54,948 bases of DNA from Clostridia bacterium (GCA_017463065.1 JAFTPX010000032.1:1-54948), one strand, 5' to 3'; positions 34,030 to 42,918 are shown, counted from the first letter of the stretch. Program-made: numbers and translations. The notes: generated from the letters alone by a model not told the origin.

Positions 34030-35099
34030 TGCTGAATTTGAATTTTTACAAGGGAAAACGGGTACTGGTTACGGGTCATACGGGCTTTAAGGGCTCGTGG
34101 ATGTGTCAGGTACTGAAGAACGCGGGCGCCATCGTCACGGGATATTCTCTGACGCCCCCTACCGATCCGTCTCTCTTTGAGATGGCGAACGTGGCGGAGG
34201 GAATGACCTCTGTGATCGGCGACATTCGGGACTTTGACGCCTTGAAGAAGTGCTTCGATGAGGCACGCCCCGAGATCGTTCTGCATCTGGCGGCACAGCC
34301 CATCGTCCGTGACAGCTACAAGGATCCGAGATATACGTATGAGACTAACGTGATGGGCACGGTGAATATCATGGAATGTGTTCGTCTGTCCGACACGGTG
34401 CGATCCTTTTTGAACGTGACCACCGATAAGGTGTATCGGAATAACGAGTGGGAATGGGGATACCGTGAGAACGAGCCGCTGGACGGCTTTGATCCGTATT
34501 CCAACAGCAAGTCCTGCTCGGAGCTGGTAACCCACAGCTACAAGGACTCCTTCTTTGCCGACGGGCACGTGGCGATCTCTACCGCCCGTGCGGGTAATGT
34601 GATTGGCGGCGGTGATTTCGCCAACGACCGTATTATCCCCGACTGTATCCGCGCGGCGTTTGAAAAGAGAGATATCGTGGTGCGCAATCCGCATTCCACC
34701 CGTCCGTACCAGCACGTTCTGGAGCCTGTGATGGCGTATCTCATGATCGCCGAGAAGCAGTACGAGGACGGCAAATACGCGGGCTATTACAACGTAGGGC
34801 CCGACGAATGCGACTGCTTCCGTACGGGTGCGCTTGTGGATCTGTTCTGCCGTACCTGGGGCGAGGGAATGAAGTGGATCAACCGTTACGACGGAGGTCC
34901 TCACGAGGCGAACTTCCTCAAGCTGGATTGCTCCAAGCTCAAGACCGTCTTTGAATGGAAGCCCGTGTGGAATCTGGGGGATGCCGTTGGCTGTACCGTA
35001 GAGTGGGCGAAGGTGATGTATAGCGGGGGCGACGTTGCCGCTTGTATGGACGCGCAGATCGCGCGGTTCGTCAGCGAAAGCACTTGGATTGAACAGTAA
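34029..35099 (+). CDS. rfbG: CDP-glucose 4,6-dehydratase
   Basis: 356 residues. Rossmann motif VLVTGHTGFKGSWMCQVL, catalytic DKVYRNNEWEWGYRENEPLD, G-F-D-P-Y-S-N-S-K with the Tyr-x-x-x-Lys pair, and ARAGNVIGGGDFANDRIIPD, all standard for RfbG. It converts CDP-glucose to CDP-4-keto-6-deoxyglucose. The next pathway gene, rfbH (3-dehydrase), is absent; an epimerase follows instead. Confidence 0.95.
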   Translation: MLNLNFYKGKRVLVTGHTGFKGSWMCQVLKNAGAIVTGYSLTPPTDPSLFEMANVAEGMTSVIGDIRDFDALKKCFDEARPEIVLHLAAQPIVRDSYKDPRYTYETNVMGTVNIMECVRLSDTVRSFLNVTTDKVYRNNEWEWGYRENEPLDGFDPYSNSKSCSELVTHSYKDSFFADGHVAISTARAGNVIGGGDFANDRIIPDCIRAAFEKRDIVVRNPHSTRPYQHVLEPVMAYLMIAEKQYEDGKYAGYYNVGPDECDCFRTGALVDLFCRTWGEGMKWINRYDGGPHEANFLKLDCSKLKTVFEWKPVWNLGDAVGCTVEWAKVMYSGGDVAACMDAQIARFVSESTWIEQ

Positions 35100-35111
35100 A
35101 CGAATATACAC

Positions 35112-35142
35112 GAATCAGCGAGGGACTTCCTGTCGCTGATTC
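35112..35142 (+). terminator. Hairpin between rfbG and the epimerase gene
   Basis: GAATCAGCGA pairs with TCGCTGATTC; the T tract is weak (TGTGTG), so termination may be partial. Confidence 0.5.
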
Positions 35143-35224
35143 TGTGTGTCGGGGGATTTTTTTCCAAAATCAAACAGATTCGGAAGAATCACGAATTTTT
35201 AAAAAAGGAGGGACGTATCATCCT

Positions 35225-36145
35225 ATGAAAGCAGTGATTACAGGCGCTACGGGTGCGGTGGGAATGGCGCTGATCGAGGAGCTGATCCGCGGAGAGATTC
35301 CTACGACGGTGCTTTGCCGCGGCGACTCGGCGAGAAGCAGTCGGATTCCCGATCATCCGCTGATCAAAAAAGTGAATTGCTCTCTTGCCGAGATGGCGAC
35401 CTTTATGCCCGATGGGACGGAGACCTACGACGTGTTTTATCATTTTGCGTGGGAGGGAACCACGGGGGAGGCGAGAAACGATATGCCCCTGCAAAACCGA
35501 AACGTGCGCTATACGCTGGATGCGGTTGCCCTTGCCAAGCGGTTTGGCTGTCACACCTTTATCGGGGCGGGCTCTCAGGCGGAATACGGCAGAGTCGAGG
35601 GCAAGCTGACTCCCGCTACCCCTGCTTTTCCCGAAAACGGATACGGCATGGCGAAGCTCTGCGCGTCGCATATGAGCCGTGTGGCGTGCGAGCAGCTGGG
35701 AATGAGACACGTGTGGGCAAGAATTCTCAGTGTGTACGGTCCCTTTGACGGCGGCGGCTCCATGGTGATGTCCACGGTGGCAAAGCTTTCCCGCGGCGAG
35801 AAGCCTGCCTTTACGGCGGGAGAGCAGATCTGGGATTACTTATACAGCGGTGACGCGGCACGCGCCTTTGTGGCGTTGGCGGAGAAGGGAAGGCACGGCG
35901 GTGTCTACTGCCTTGGCAGTGGCGATCCCCGTCCGCTGAAGGACTACATTACCGCTATTCGGGATGCGGTGGACCCCACGGCTCCCTTGGGACTGGGAGA
36001 GGTCCCTTATGCGCCCGGACAGGTTATGTATCTGTGCGCGGATATCTCCTCTCTTTGCGAGGACACGGGCTTTGTTCCCGAGGTGACCTTTGAAGAGGGA
36101 ATCCGACGGACCGTCAAGTGGTATATTGATTCCCAATCTACATAA
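35225..36145 (+). CDS. NAD-dependent epimerase/dehydratase (SDR)
   Basis: 306 residues from ATG 35225, preceded by AGGAGGG. MKAVITGATGAVGMALIEEL is the extended-SDR Rossmann motif and GYGMAKLCASHM the Y-x-x-x-K pair. AGSQAEYG and YLYSGDAARAFVAL are typical of nucleotide-sugar epimerases, reductases and 4-ketoreductases. By position it probably reduces or epimerises the keto sugar made by RfbG, giving the final CDP-6-deoxyhexose. Specificity cannot be read from sequence. Confidence 0.85.
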   Translation: MKAVITGATGAVGMALIEELIRGEIPTTVLCRGDSARSSRIPDHPLIKKVNCSLAEMATFMPDGTETYDVFYHFAWEGTTGEARNDMPLQNRNVRYTLDAVALAKRFGCHTFIGAGSQAEYGRVEGKLTPATPAFPENGYGMAKLCASHMSRVACEQLGMRHVWARILSVYGPFDGGGSMVMSTVAKLSRGEKPAFTAGEQIWDYLYSGDAARAFVALAEKGRHGGVYCLGSGDPRPLKDYITAIRDAVDPTAPLGLGEVPYAPGQVMYLCADISSLCEDTGFVPEVTFEEGIRRTVKWYIDSQST

Positions 36146-36161
36146 AAATGAGGTGAAAGCA

Positions 36162-37094
36162 ATGAAAAAAGTCAGTATTATGGTGCCTTGCTATAACGAG
36201 GAGGAAAACGTTGTCCCCATGAGCGAGGCGTTGGTGAAGCAGATGGAGGAGCTTCCCCAGTACGATTATGAAATTCTATTTATTGACAACTGCTCGCAGG
36301 ACAATACCCGTCCCCTGTTGCGTGAGATCTGCGCCAAGAATCCCAAGATTCGCGCCATCTTCAATTCCAAGAATTTCGGGCAGTTCAATTCTCCCTATCA
36401 CGGCATTTGCCAGACCACGGGTGACTGTACCCTTTGCGTATGCTGTGACTTTCAGGACCCCATCGAGATGATCCCCAAGCTGCTTGCCGAGTGGGAGGAG
36501 GGCTACAAGATTGTCATCGGCGTCAAGACCTCCTCGAAGGAAAGTAAGCTGATGTACTTCTTGCGGAGTATTTATTACAAGCTGATCCGCAAGCTGTCCA
36601 AGGTGGAGCAGATCGAGCATTTCACGGGCTTTGGTTTGTACGACAAGAGCTTTGTGGAGGTTTTGCGGAATCTGGACGACTCCACGCCCTTCCTGCGGGG
36701 AATCGTAGCGGAGCTGGGACCCAAGATCAAGCGGGTGGAGTACGAGCAGGCGCAACGCCGCGCGGGTAAGACCAGCAACAATTTCTTTACCCTGTACGAT
36801 GCGGCAATGCTGTCCTTTACCTCTTATACGAAGATCGGTATGCGGTTGGCATCCTTCCTCGGTATCATGATGAGCGGAGGAAGCGCGCTTGCGGCGGTGA
36901 TCTGCCTGATCCTGAAGCTGATCGATCCCTATCTGTTTACCACGGGTACGGCGGCGATCCTTCTGACGGTGCTGTTCGTAGGCGGCTTGCAGTTGTTCTT
37001 TACGGGCTTTGCGGGCGAGTACATTATGAGCATGAACACCCGAGTGATGAAGCGTCCCCTCGTGATTGAGGAAGAGCGGATCAATTTCGATTGA
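36162..37094 (+). CDS. Family 2 glycosyltransferase (polyprenyl-phosphate sugar transferase type)
   Basis: 310 residues from ATG 36162 (GAGGTGAAAG upstream). SIMVPCYNEEENVVPMSEAL opens a GT-A fold; DNCSQDNT and CCDFQDPIEMIPKLLAEWEE carry the metal and catalytic acids. Two membrane segments at the C-terminus (about 235-300) resemble DPM1/GtrB enzymes, which load sugars on undecaprenyl or dolichyl phosphate. Last gene of the CDP-sugar operon; it may use the CDP-hexose or a UDP-sugar. A weak hairpin (CGACAGA/TCTGTCG) follows at 37111-37140. Confidence 0.88.
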   Translation: MKKVSIMVPCYNEEENVVPMSEALVKQMEELPQYDYEILFIDNCSQDNTRPLLREICAKNPKIRAIFNSKNFGQFNSPYHGICQTTGDCTLCVCCDFQDPIEMIPKLLAEWEEGYKIVIGVKTSSKESKLMYFLRSIYYKLIRKLSKVEQIEHFTGFGLYDKSFVEVLRNLDDSTPFLRGIVAELGPKIKRVEYEQAQRRAGKTSNNFFTLYDAAMLSFTSYTKIGMRLASFLGIMMSGGSALAAVICLILKLIDPYLFTTGTAAILLTVLFVGGLQLFFTGFAGEYIMSMNTRVMKRPLVIEEERINFD

Positions 37095-37229
37095 GGTTGC
37101 GATTCTACATAAGAAAAACCGACAGATGTTTCGTCTGTCGTTCTTAACGGAGAATTGGCAGGCGCAGATATTTCGGCAGAGATGTTGTTTTCTCTGCCGA
37201 TTTGTGTTATAATGAGAATGGTGATGAAG

Positions 37230-37763
37230 ATGGATAAAGAAAAAGAATTCCCGAAAAGAAAAGATATACGGCTCAAGAATTACGATTATAGTTCTCCCGG
37301 TGCATATTTTGTAACTATCTGTACGGACAACAGAAAGAATTACTTTTGGAACGGATCGATTGACCCGCAGGTATTCAGTTGGCGTTCCGTAGGGGCGAAC
37401 TGTGTTCGCCCGCAAAATCTGCCGTTATCTCATATCGGCAAGATCGTGTTAGACGAACTGGAACGATGGAATCAAACGTATCCTGCGGTATCATTGTATT
37501 CTTATGTGATTATGCCGAATCACCTACATATAATGGTTGTTATTTCCGCCGATGAATACGGGCGACCACAGGTCGCCCCTACGGTGGAACGGATGGTAAA
37601 ACAATTCAAAGGCGCGGCTACAAAAAAGATTGGTGTATCTATTTGGCAAAAATCCTATATTGAACACGTGATACGAAATAAAAAGGATTACGAAACCCGA
37701 TCGAATTATATTTACGAAAATCCGTTACGATGGTATTATGACGAATTGTATGTAGAAGAATAG
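37230..37763 (+). CDS. REP-associated tyrosine transposase (RAYT, Y1_Tnp/IS200-like HUH family)
   Basis: 177 residues if started at ATG 37230; ATG 37224 or 37212 are possible and no clear ribosome site decides. KNYDYSSPGAYFVTICTDNR is the RAYT N-terminal motif, VIMPNHLHIMVVI has the HUH histidines, IWQKSYIEHVIRNKKDYE the catalytic-tyrosine region and YIYENPLRWYYDELY the C-terminal tail. RAYTs excise and move REP palindromes as single strands. Two REP-like palindromes lie inside the reading frame (37389-37411, 37560-37582) in opposite orientation and are translated as VGANCVRP and GRPQVAP. More palindromes follow downstream. Confidence 0.9.
   Translation: MDKEKEFPKRKDIRLKNYDYSSPGAYFVTICTDNRKNYFWNGSIDPQVFSWRSVGANCVRPQNLPLSHIGKIVLDELERWNQTYPAVSLYSYVIMPNHLHIMVVISADEYGRPQVAPTVERMVKQFKGAATKKIGVSIWQKSYIEHVIRNKKDYETRSNYIYENPLRWYYDELYVEE
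37389..37411 (+). repeat. REP-like palindrome inside the RAYT gene (copy 1)
   Basis: GTAGGGGCGAAC, TGT, GTTCGCCC: a REP stem with the GTAGGGG head on its left. It keeps the RAYT frame. Confidence 0.8.
37560..37582 (-). repeat. REP-like palindrome inside the RAYT gene (copy 2)
   Basis: GGGCGACC, ACA, GGTCGCCCCTAC: the same head (GTAGGGG) but on the opposite strand, forming a head-outward pair with copy 1 within the gene. Confidence 0.8.
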
Positions 37764-37838
37764 GGGTATGGGCTTTGCCCTACGCCTTTGTAATACAAAT
37801 GCGAAACTGGCGATAAATGAGAAAACAGGAGATAAGCA

Positions 37839-37946
37839 ATGGAACATATTTTACCCGAAGAGCAGATTTGGTTGATTATGAAGCAGATCCTGTTCCAGCG
37901 AGAGAGTTTTTCGCAGTTACATTACAGACCAAACAATTTATCTTAG
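37839..37946 (+). CDS. Small ORF, unknown (35 residues)
   Basis: ATG 37839 is preceded by ACAGGAGATAAGCA, a good ribosome site, and the frame reads MEHILPEEQIWLIMKQILFQ to a TAG at 37944. It is soluble-looking, with aromatic and acidic residues. It lies in the REP-rich tail of the RAYT locus and might be the N-terminal relic of a lost gene. I do not recognise it. Other than this and REP palindromes the stretch 37764-38328 holds no gene. Confidence 0.3.
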   Translation: MEHILPEEQIWLIMKQILFQRESFSQLHYRPNNLS

Positions 37947-38043
37947 ATAATTTTAAATATTGACTTCAACAGATAACGCCGACAGACCTTGAAAATCTGT
38001 CGGCGTTAATAATTTGTTTACCGCGGAGTAAATCCTGCGTTTC

Positions 38044-38092
38044 GTAGGGGAGACCTGCGTGTCTCCCGCGGGCGAACACAGTTCGCCCCTAC
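38044..38092. repeat. Paired REP palindromes (BIME-like)
   Basis: GTAGGGGAGAC/GTCTCCC joined to GGGCGAAC/GTTCGCCCCTAC: two stems with GTAGGGG heads on the outside, the same layout as the pair inside the RAYT gene. Confidence 0.8.
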
Positions 38093-38209
38093 CGTGCTTT
38101 AGGTAAACATTTGGTGATTTCTCCGCTAAGAACATCACGCTTTTCGTCTGTCGGTTTTTTGTATTCCGAACCCCCCGCCGCTCTGGCGAGGGTTTCGAGA
38201 TACAGCAAA

Positions 38210-38234
38210 CGGGAGGAGCAAGCCCCTCCCCTAC
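38210..38234 (-). repeat. REP palindrome, GGGAGGAG type
   Basis: CGGGAGGAG, CAAG, CCCCTCCCCTAC. The identical unit occurs at 54655-54679 and an inverted variant at 54777-54801. Confidence 0.8.
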
Positions 38235-38328
38235 GTCTTTCTTGTTTGTTTTACGATGGGCATTCAGTTCTTCGTTTTCGCTTTATGCCGGCAAGTTCTT
38301 TGGAGGTTTGGAACCGCAATGTTTTGGG

Positions 38329-38420
38329 CGACAACGCCGCCCAAAACTTGCCTGTTGGCAAAATGCCAACAAGTTCTCGAAAGAAAGGTTCCAAGAAAAC
38401 GCATCCTCACGCATCCACAA
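38329..38420 (-). repeat. Composite repeat overlapping the CmpB-like stop codon
   Basis: On the minus strand GGATGCGTGAGGATGCGT spans the TGA stop of the gene ending at 38407, followed by TTCTTGGAACC/GGTTCC-type stem, AACTTGTTGGCATTTTGCCA and GGGCGGCGTTGTCGCCC. A near-identical module order occurs at 50571-50680. Confidence 0.8.
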
Positions 38421-38817
38421 AGGAGCAGATGGCGCAGAGGGGGAGGCAGAGACCCATCCAGAGGAGGGAAAAGGGGAGGCAGATTTGCCCGAGGAAATTC
38501 AGGGGGAGGTGGGAGTAATCCCAGACGTTCAGGTGAAAGGTCAGGTTCACGAGGCAGCCGCAGACAAGCTCCACGGCGGTAATGACGGCAGCGCCTGCGG
38601 CGGCGCGGAGGAGGATATGCTTCTTATTCCATCGGCGATTGATATGATAGATGGCATCAAGGCAAATCCCCCCGCAGATCGCCATAGACCAATGGGAGTA
38701 ACCGCGGCAGAGGAGCTCCAAGGCATAGTAGGCAGTCCCGCCCACGGCGAAGCGTGCAAGCTCGCCGAGGGGGCGGACGGATTTGCGGATCGTCATTTTT
38801 TGAGGTTGCGGATTCAT
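38407..38817 (-). CDS. CmpB-like membrane protein (putative ABC transporter permease family)
   Basis: 136 residues from ATG 38817 with AAAGGA upstream; the ORF remains open to 38925 but lacks a ribosome site there. About four membrane segments; VWDYSHLPLNFLGQICLPFS plus CRGYSHWSMAICGGICLDAI is the signature of the family annotated as putative ABC-transporter type IV (CmpB). Usual members are ~140-200 residues. Function is unproven; members are often alone, as here, without an ATPase gene. The stop codon is part of a composite repeat. Confidence 0.8.
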   Translation of the reverse strand: MNPQPQKMTIRKSVRPLGELARFAVGGTAYYALELLCRGYSHWSMAICGGICLDAIYHINRRWNKKHILLRAAAGAAVITAVELVCGCLVNLTFHLNVWDYSHLPLNFLGQICLPFSLLWMGLCLPLCAICSFVDA

Positions 38818-38930
38818 AAAAATTCCTTTCAGGGTGGTTTTAGATTCAGTATTCACCGAATGGGGGAAAAGTAACCTACCCAAATCCAGGAATATTTTGT
38901 TGAAAAACAGGAATATTTTGCTCATCCCTC

Positions 38931-38959
38931 TTGTAAAGGAGCGGGTTTTTTGATATAAT
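38931..38959 (+). promoter_or_regulatory. Promoter of the DUF975-metG unit
   Basis: TTGTAA, 17-bp spacer, TATAAT, 78 nt before the ATG at 39038. Confidence 0.75.
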
Positions 38960-39037
38960 AATATAATGATTGAGAAGGAATCTTTTTTGAGAGAAGGCTG
39001 TGTGTTGTTGTTCTTCTCGATGGGAAGGAGGGTATTG

Positions 39038-39784
39038 ATGTCTCAAATCAAAGCCATGAAAGCCGATGCCAAGCAAATGCTCAGACAACGGAGCAATCGG
39101 CTTGGCTTGGTAACGGTTGGCATTCTACTGATATTTTCCGTCTTTCTGCCTATGCTCATCGCCGCCAATCTGACGTGCGTGATCTTTGGGGAGGCGGAGG
39201 GCGAGACGGTTGATCTTGTGTTTTACGCTGTTTGGGGCGGCTTGACGGTTCTCTGTACCGCGCCCGCGCTGATCCTTTTGTACCGCCGCGCCTATTGGCT
39301 CTACCGTCGGCAAAAGGACGGACTTTCAGCTCCCCGCGTTTTGCCCCGTTGCGGCGTGTTGCGGTGTCTTGTGGCAGGACTTTTGACCCTGATCCGTCCC
39401 GTTTTGCTGTTCCTTGTGTTCGTAGGAGCGTACGCGTTGGCGGAAATGAGTGAGTTTTTGCTGTACGTTCCCTTGGTGTTCTGCGCCGTTGCGGTGTCGG
39501 TGCTTGTAATGTGGTTGACGGGCTTCCTGTTTTTGTTCCCGTACTATATTTGCCGCGGAGAGTCCGTGGGACGGGCGATCGCGGCGAGCGCGGAGGGAAT
39601 GAAGCACCGCTACCGTTCCTACGGCGCGTACATGCTGGCGTTTCTCGGCTGGGTGCTTCTGTCGCTTCTGACGGCGGGGGTTCTGCTGATTCTGAACACG
39701 CTTCCCCTGATGCTTTTTACCTATTTTATTTTTGCCGACCGTGTGGTGGGCGATCAACAAACGGAGGATGATCATCATGAATGA
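39038..39784 (+). CDS. DUF975-like integral membrane protein
   Basis: 248 residues from ATG 39038, preceded by AAGGAGGG; the frame remains open upstream (38966) but without a ribosome site. The N-terminus SQIKAMKADAKQMLRQRSNR is the basic helix typical of DUF975/YciC-like proteins, followed by six hydrophobic segments, with the family-like YICRGESVGRAIAASAEGMK before the last pair. Function unknown; such proteins are widespread in Clostridia. It overlaps metG by 8 bp and so is translationally coupled to it, an uncommon partnership. Confidence 0.75.
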   Translation: MSQIKAMKADAKQMLRQRSNRLGLVTVGILLIFSVFLPMLIAANLTCVIFGEAEGETVDLVFYAVWGGLTVLCTAPALILLYRRAYWLYRRQKDGLSAPRVLPRCGVLRCLVAGLLTLIRPVLLFLVFVGAYALAEMSEFLLYVPLVFCAVAVSVLVMWLTGFLFLFPYYICRGESVGRAIAASAEGMKHRYRSYGAYMLAFLGWVLLSLLTAGVLLILNTLPLMLFTYFIFADRVVGDQQTEDDHHE

Positions 39785-41738
39785 GAAATTTTATATTACG
39801 ACAGCGATTGCCTATGCGTCGGGCAAGCCCCACTTTGGTAACACCTACGAGGTCATTATGACCGATGCGGTAGCGCGTTACAAGAAGGCGAGAGGCTACG
39901 ACGTATTCTTTTGCATGGGCACCGACGAGCACGGTCAGAAGATCGAGAGCCTTGCGGCAAAGGCAGGGATCACGCCCAAGGAGTACGTGGATCGGGTAGC
40001 GGGAGAGATCCGTGGAATCTGGGACAAGATGGGGGCGGACTACGACTATTTTATCCGTACCACCGATGAAAATCACGAGGCGGCGGTTCGGAAGATCTTT
40101 ACGAAATTCTATGAAAAGGGCGACATTTACAAGGGTCACTACGAGGGCTGGTACTGTACCCCCTGCGAATCCTTCTTTACCGAAACTCAGGTGAGTGAGC
40201 GCAAGTGTCCCGACTGCGGCAGACCCGTTCAGCAGGCGAAGGAGGAAGCGTACTTCTTCAAGATGAGCAAGTATGCTGACCGTCTGATGAAGCATATTGA
40301 GGAGAACCCCGAGTTCATTCAGCCCGAGTCCCGTAAGAAGGAAATGGTGAACAACTTCCTCAAGGCGGGCTTGCAAGATCTTTGCGTGTCCCGCAGCTCC
40401 TTCCGGTGGGGAATCCCCGTGGACTTTGACGACAAGCACGTGACCTACGTGTGGCTGGACGCGCTGTCCAACTATATTACGGCACTGGGCTACGATCCCG
40501 ACAAGACCTACGAGGAGCAGTCCGAGCATTTCAAGAAATATTGGCCCTGTGACGTGCACATGATCGGTAAGGATATTTTGCGCTTCCATACCATTTACTG
40601 GCCTATCTTCCTGATGGCTCTGGAGCTGCCTCTGCCCAAGAAGGTGTTCGGACATCCTTGGTTTAATTTCGGTGTGGACAAAATGTCCAAGTCCCGAGGA
40701 AACGTGATCTATGCCGACAAGCTGGCGGATCACTTTGGGGTGGACGGTGTGCGGTACTTCGCTCTGTCCGAGATGCCCTATAATGCGGACGGCTCCATCA
40801 CCTACGAGGCGGTGATCAATCGCTACAACATGGATCTGGTGAACAATCTGGGCAACCTTGTGAAGCGTACCTTGGATATGAACAAGAAGTATTTTGACAA
40901 GGTGGTACAGGCACCCATCGCCCCCGAGGCTCTTGACGAGGAGCTGAAGGAGGCTTGCGCCAAGGCGTATGCGGGTGTGATTGAAGCTATGGACACTTAT
41001 CACGTTGCCGATGCGCTGGATTGTATTTTTACCATGCTCAAGCGGGCAAACAAGCATATTGACGAGACCACGCCTTGGGCACTTGCCAAGGATGAGGCGC
41101 GGAAGGAAAGACTGGGCACGGTGCTTTACAATCTGATGGAGGCGATCCGTTGGGGTGCCGTTCTGCTGACGCCCTTTATTCCCGATTCCGCCAAGGAAAT
41201 TCTTGACGAGTTGGGAACCGACGCGAGAACCTACGACACGCTGGGTGACGCTTCTGCCTTCGGTAAAATGGTAGCGGGTAGCGTGAATGCCGACTCCAAG
41301 GTGCTCTTTGCCCGTGTGGACGAAGCAAAGAAGCTCGCCGAGTTTGAGGAGGAACGGAAGCGCCAGATCGAGGAAGCCGAGCGGGAGGCGAAGGCGCAGG
41401 AAAAGCCCGAGGGCTGTGCGCTGATCGGTATCGAGGACTTCATGAACGTGGAGCTGAGAACCGCGCGGGTGATCTCCTGCGAGCGAGTACCCAAGGCGAA
41501 GAAGCTGTTGTTGTTACAGGTGGATCTGGGCTACGAAAAGCGACAGGTGGTGTCGGGTATCGCCCAGTTCTACGAGCCCGAGCAGTTGATCGGGAAAAAG
41601 CTGATTCTGGTGGCAAACCTGAAGCCCGCTAAGCTTTGCGGAATCGAATCCCAAGGGATGATTCTCGCATCGGGCGAGGAGCAGGTCAGGGTGGTATTCC
41701 TCGCCGAGGACACCCCTATTGGCGAACGAGTTCGATAA
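39777..41738 (+). CDS. metG: Methionyl-tRNA synthetase
   Basis: 653 residues from ATG 39777, with GGAGG 9 nt upstream. HIGH-type motif YASGKPHFGN, zinc knuckle CTPCESFF...CPDCGR, KMSKS motif FGVDKMSKSRGNVIYA, and a C-terminal EMAP/Trbp111 tRNA-binding domain from about residue 555 (IEDFMNVELRTARVISCERV). The fused tRNA-binding domain is typical of dimeric bacterial MetRS. It charges tRNA-Met. The gene starts within the end of the DUF975 gene and ends directly at a composite repeat. Confidence 0.97.
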   Translation: MNEKFYITTAIAYASGKPHFGNTYEVIMTDAVARYKKARGYDVFFCMGTDEHGQKIESLAAKAGITPKEYVDRVAGEIRGIWDKMGADYDYFIRTTDENHEAAVRKIFTKFYEKGDIYKGHYEGWYCTPCESFFTETQVSERKCPDCGRPVQQAKEEAYFFKMSKYADRLMKHIEENPEFIQPESRKKEMVNNFLKAGLQDLCVSRSSFRWGIPVDFDDKHVTYVWLDALSNYITALGYDPDKTYEEQSEHFKKYWPCDVHMIGKDILRFHTIYWPIFLMALELPLPKKVFGHPWFNFGVDKMSKSRGNVIYADKLADHFGVDGVRYFALSEMPYNADGSITYEAVINRYNMDLVNNLGNLVKRTLDMNKKYFDKVVQAPIAPEALDEELKEACAKAYAGVIEAMDTYHVADALDCIFTMLKRANKHIDETTPWALAKDEARKERLGTVLYNLMEAIRWGAVLLTPFIPDSAKEILDELGTDARTYDTLGDASAFGKMVAGSVNADSKVLFARVDEAKKLAEFEEERKRQIEEAEREAKAQEKPEGCALIGIEDFMNVELRTARVISCERVPKAKKLLLLQVDLGYEKRQVVSGIAQFYEPEQLIGKKLILVANLKPAKLCGIESQGMILASGEEQVRVVFLAEDTPIGERVR

Positions 41739-41930
41739 AAAGCGCAGGGACGCGTTAGGGGGAACCTTCTCGAAAGAAGGTTCCCCTCTAAACCTTTTTT
41801 GAACACGGCGACGCCATATTCAAAAAGGCAACTTTGATTCTTCGGCAACGCCGAAGCTTTGCTTTTGCAAAGACATCAAATTCGCCCCCTCAAGAACTTG
41901 CTGACAGAAGGACTTGACGGGATGGATCGT
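41739..41930 (+). repeat. Composite repeat after metG
   Basis: Starts at the stop: CGCAGGGACGCGTTA, GGGGGAACCTTCT/AGAAGGTTCCCC, then TTTTTGAACACGGCGACGCC, CAACTTTGATTCTTCGGCAA with CGCCGAAG, CTTTGCTTTTGCAAAG and AAGAACTTGCTGACAGAAGG. Same module order as at 50571. No gene in 41739-42005. Confidence 0.8.
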
Positions 41931-42005
41931 TTCTTGGATGGATTTTTGTAACGATTCGAACATAGACTCCGCGATGGAGTTGATACGAGAAGGAGAGGAG
42001 AGTAA

Positions 42006-42836
42006 ATGGACGGACAGATCGTGAAGGAATCATGGAACACAGAAGGATTATTTGATTCGCACGCCCATTATTTTGACAGTCGGTTTGAGGGACAAGCGGA
42101 CGATCTGTTGGAGAATGGGATCTTTGGCAGGGGTGTGCTTGGTGTGATCAACGTCGCCACCGATCCCGACAATGCTCTTCCTTGTATCGAGCAGGCAAGC
42201 CGACACAAGGGTATGTATGCGGCGGTGGGAATCCATCCCTGCGACTGCAAGGCGCTTCGAGGGGACGTGAATGCCGAGGTGGATCGCATTCGTGTCCTAT
42301 TGGATACCGAGGAAAAGCGGTGCCAAAACAAGATCGTGGCGCTGGGGGAGATCGGCTTGGATTATTATTGGGAGCCCATTGAGGAGAGCCTGCAAAAGCA
42401 GTATTTTGAGGCACAGCTTTGCCTTGCGGAGGAGCTGGGACTACCCGTGATCATTCACGACCGTGAAGCCCACGGGGATTGCTTTGAGACGGTTTTACGC
42501 CATCCCAAGGTCACGGGGGTCTTTCACAGCTTCAGCGGAAGCGCGGAGATGGCAAAGGAGCTTTGCCGCCGTGGGTGGTACATCTCCTTTTCGGGGGTAT
42601 TGACCTTTAAAAACGGGCGGAAGGCTCGTGAGGTGGCGGCAATCGTCCCCACGGATCGGATGCTGGTGGAGACCGATGCGCCCTATCTGGCTCCCGACCC
42701 GTTTCGGGGACGGATGAACCATTCGGGCTTGATGGCTTATACCGTGGGTGCCCTTGCCGAGATCAAGGGACTTTCCTATGTGGAAACGGTACGCATCACG
42801 GCGGAGAACGCCAAAACAGTATTCAGATTATCGTAA
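42006..42836 (+). CDS. tatD: TatD-family deoxyribonuclease
   Basis: 276 residues. GLFDSHAHYFDSRF gives the H-x-H metal site; AVGIHPCDCK, GEIGLDYYWE, PVIIHDREAHGD and VETDAPYLAPDPFRG supply the remaining His, Glu and Asp ligands. Metal-dependent DNase linked to DNA repair or degradation. In many Firmicutes tatD follows metG, as here, although a 267-bp repeat-filled gap lies between them. Confidence 0.94.
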   Translation: MDGQIVKESWNTEGLFDSHAHYFDSRFEGQADDLLENGIFGRGVLGVINVATDPDNALPCIEQASRHKGMYAAVGIHPCDCKALRGDVNAEVDRIRVLLDTEEKRCQNKIVALGEIGLDYYWEPIEESLQKQYFEAQLCLAEELGLPVIIHDREAHGDCFETVLRHPKVTGVFHSFSGSAEMAKELCRRGWYISFSGVLTFKNGRKAREVAAIVPTDRMLVETDAPYLAPDPFRGRMNHSGLMAYTVGALAEIKGLSYVETVRITAENAKTVFRLS

Positions 42837-42918
42837 ACAGCGGATCGGTATGAAAAACGTATTTGGAGGGAAGGTAGTATACGAGGTGGGATCTCCTAAC
42901 GGTTTTGCCATACCTTCG

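Noticed and set aside
39726..41057. 443-residue minus-strand reading frame
   Set aside because: Antisense to metG.
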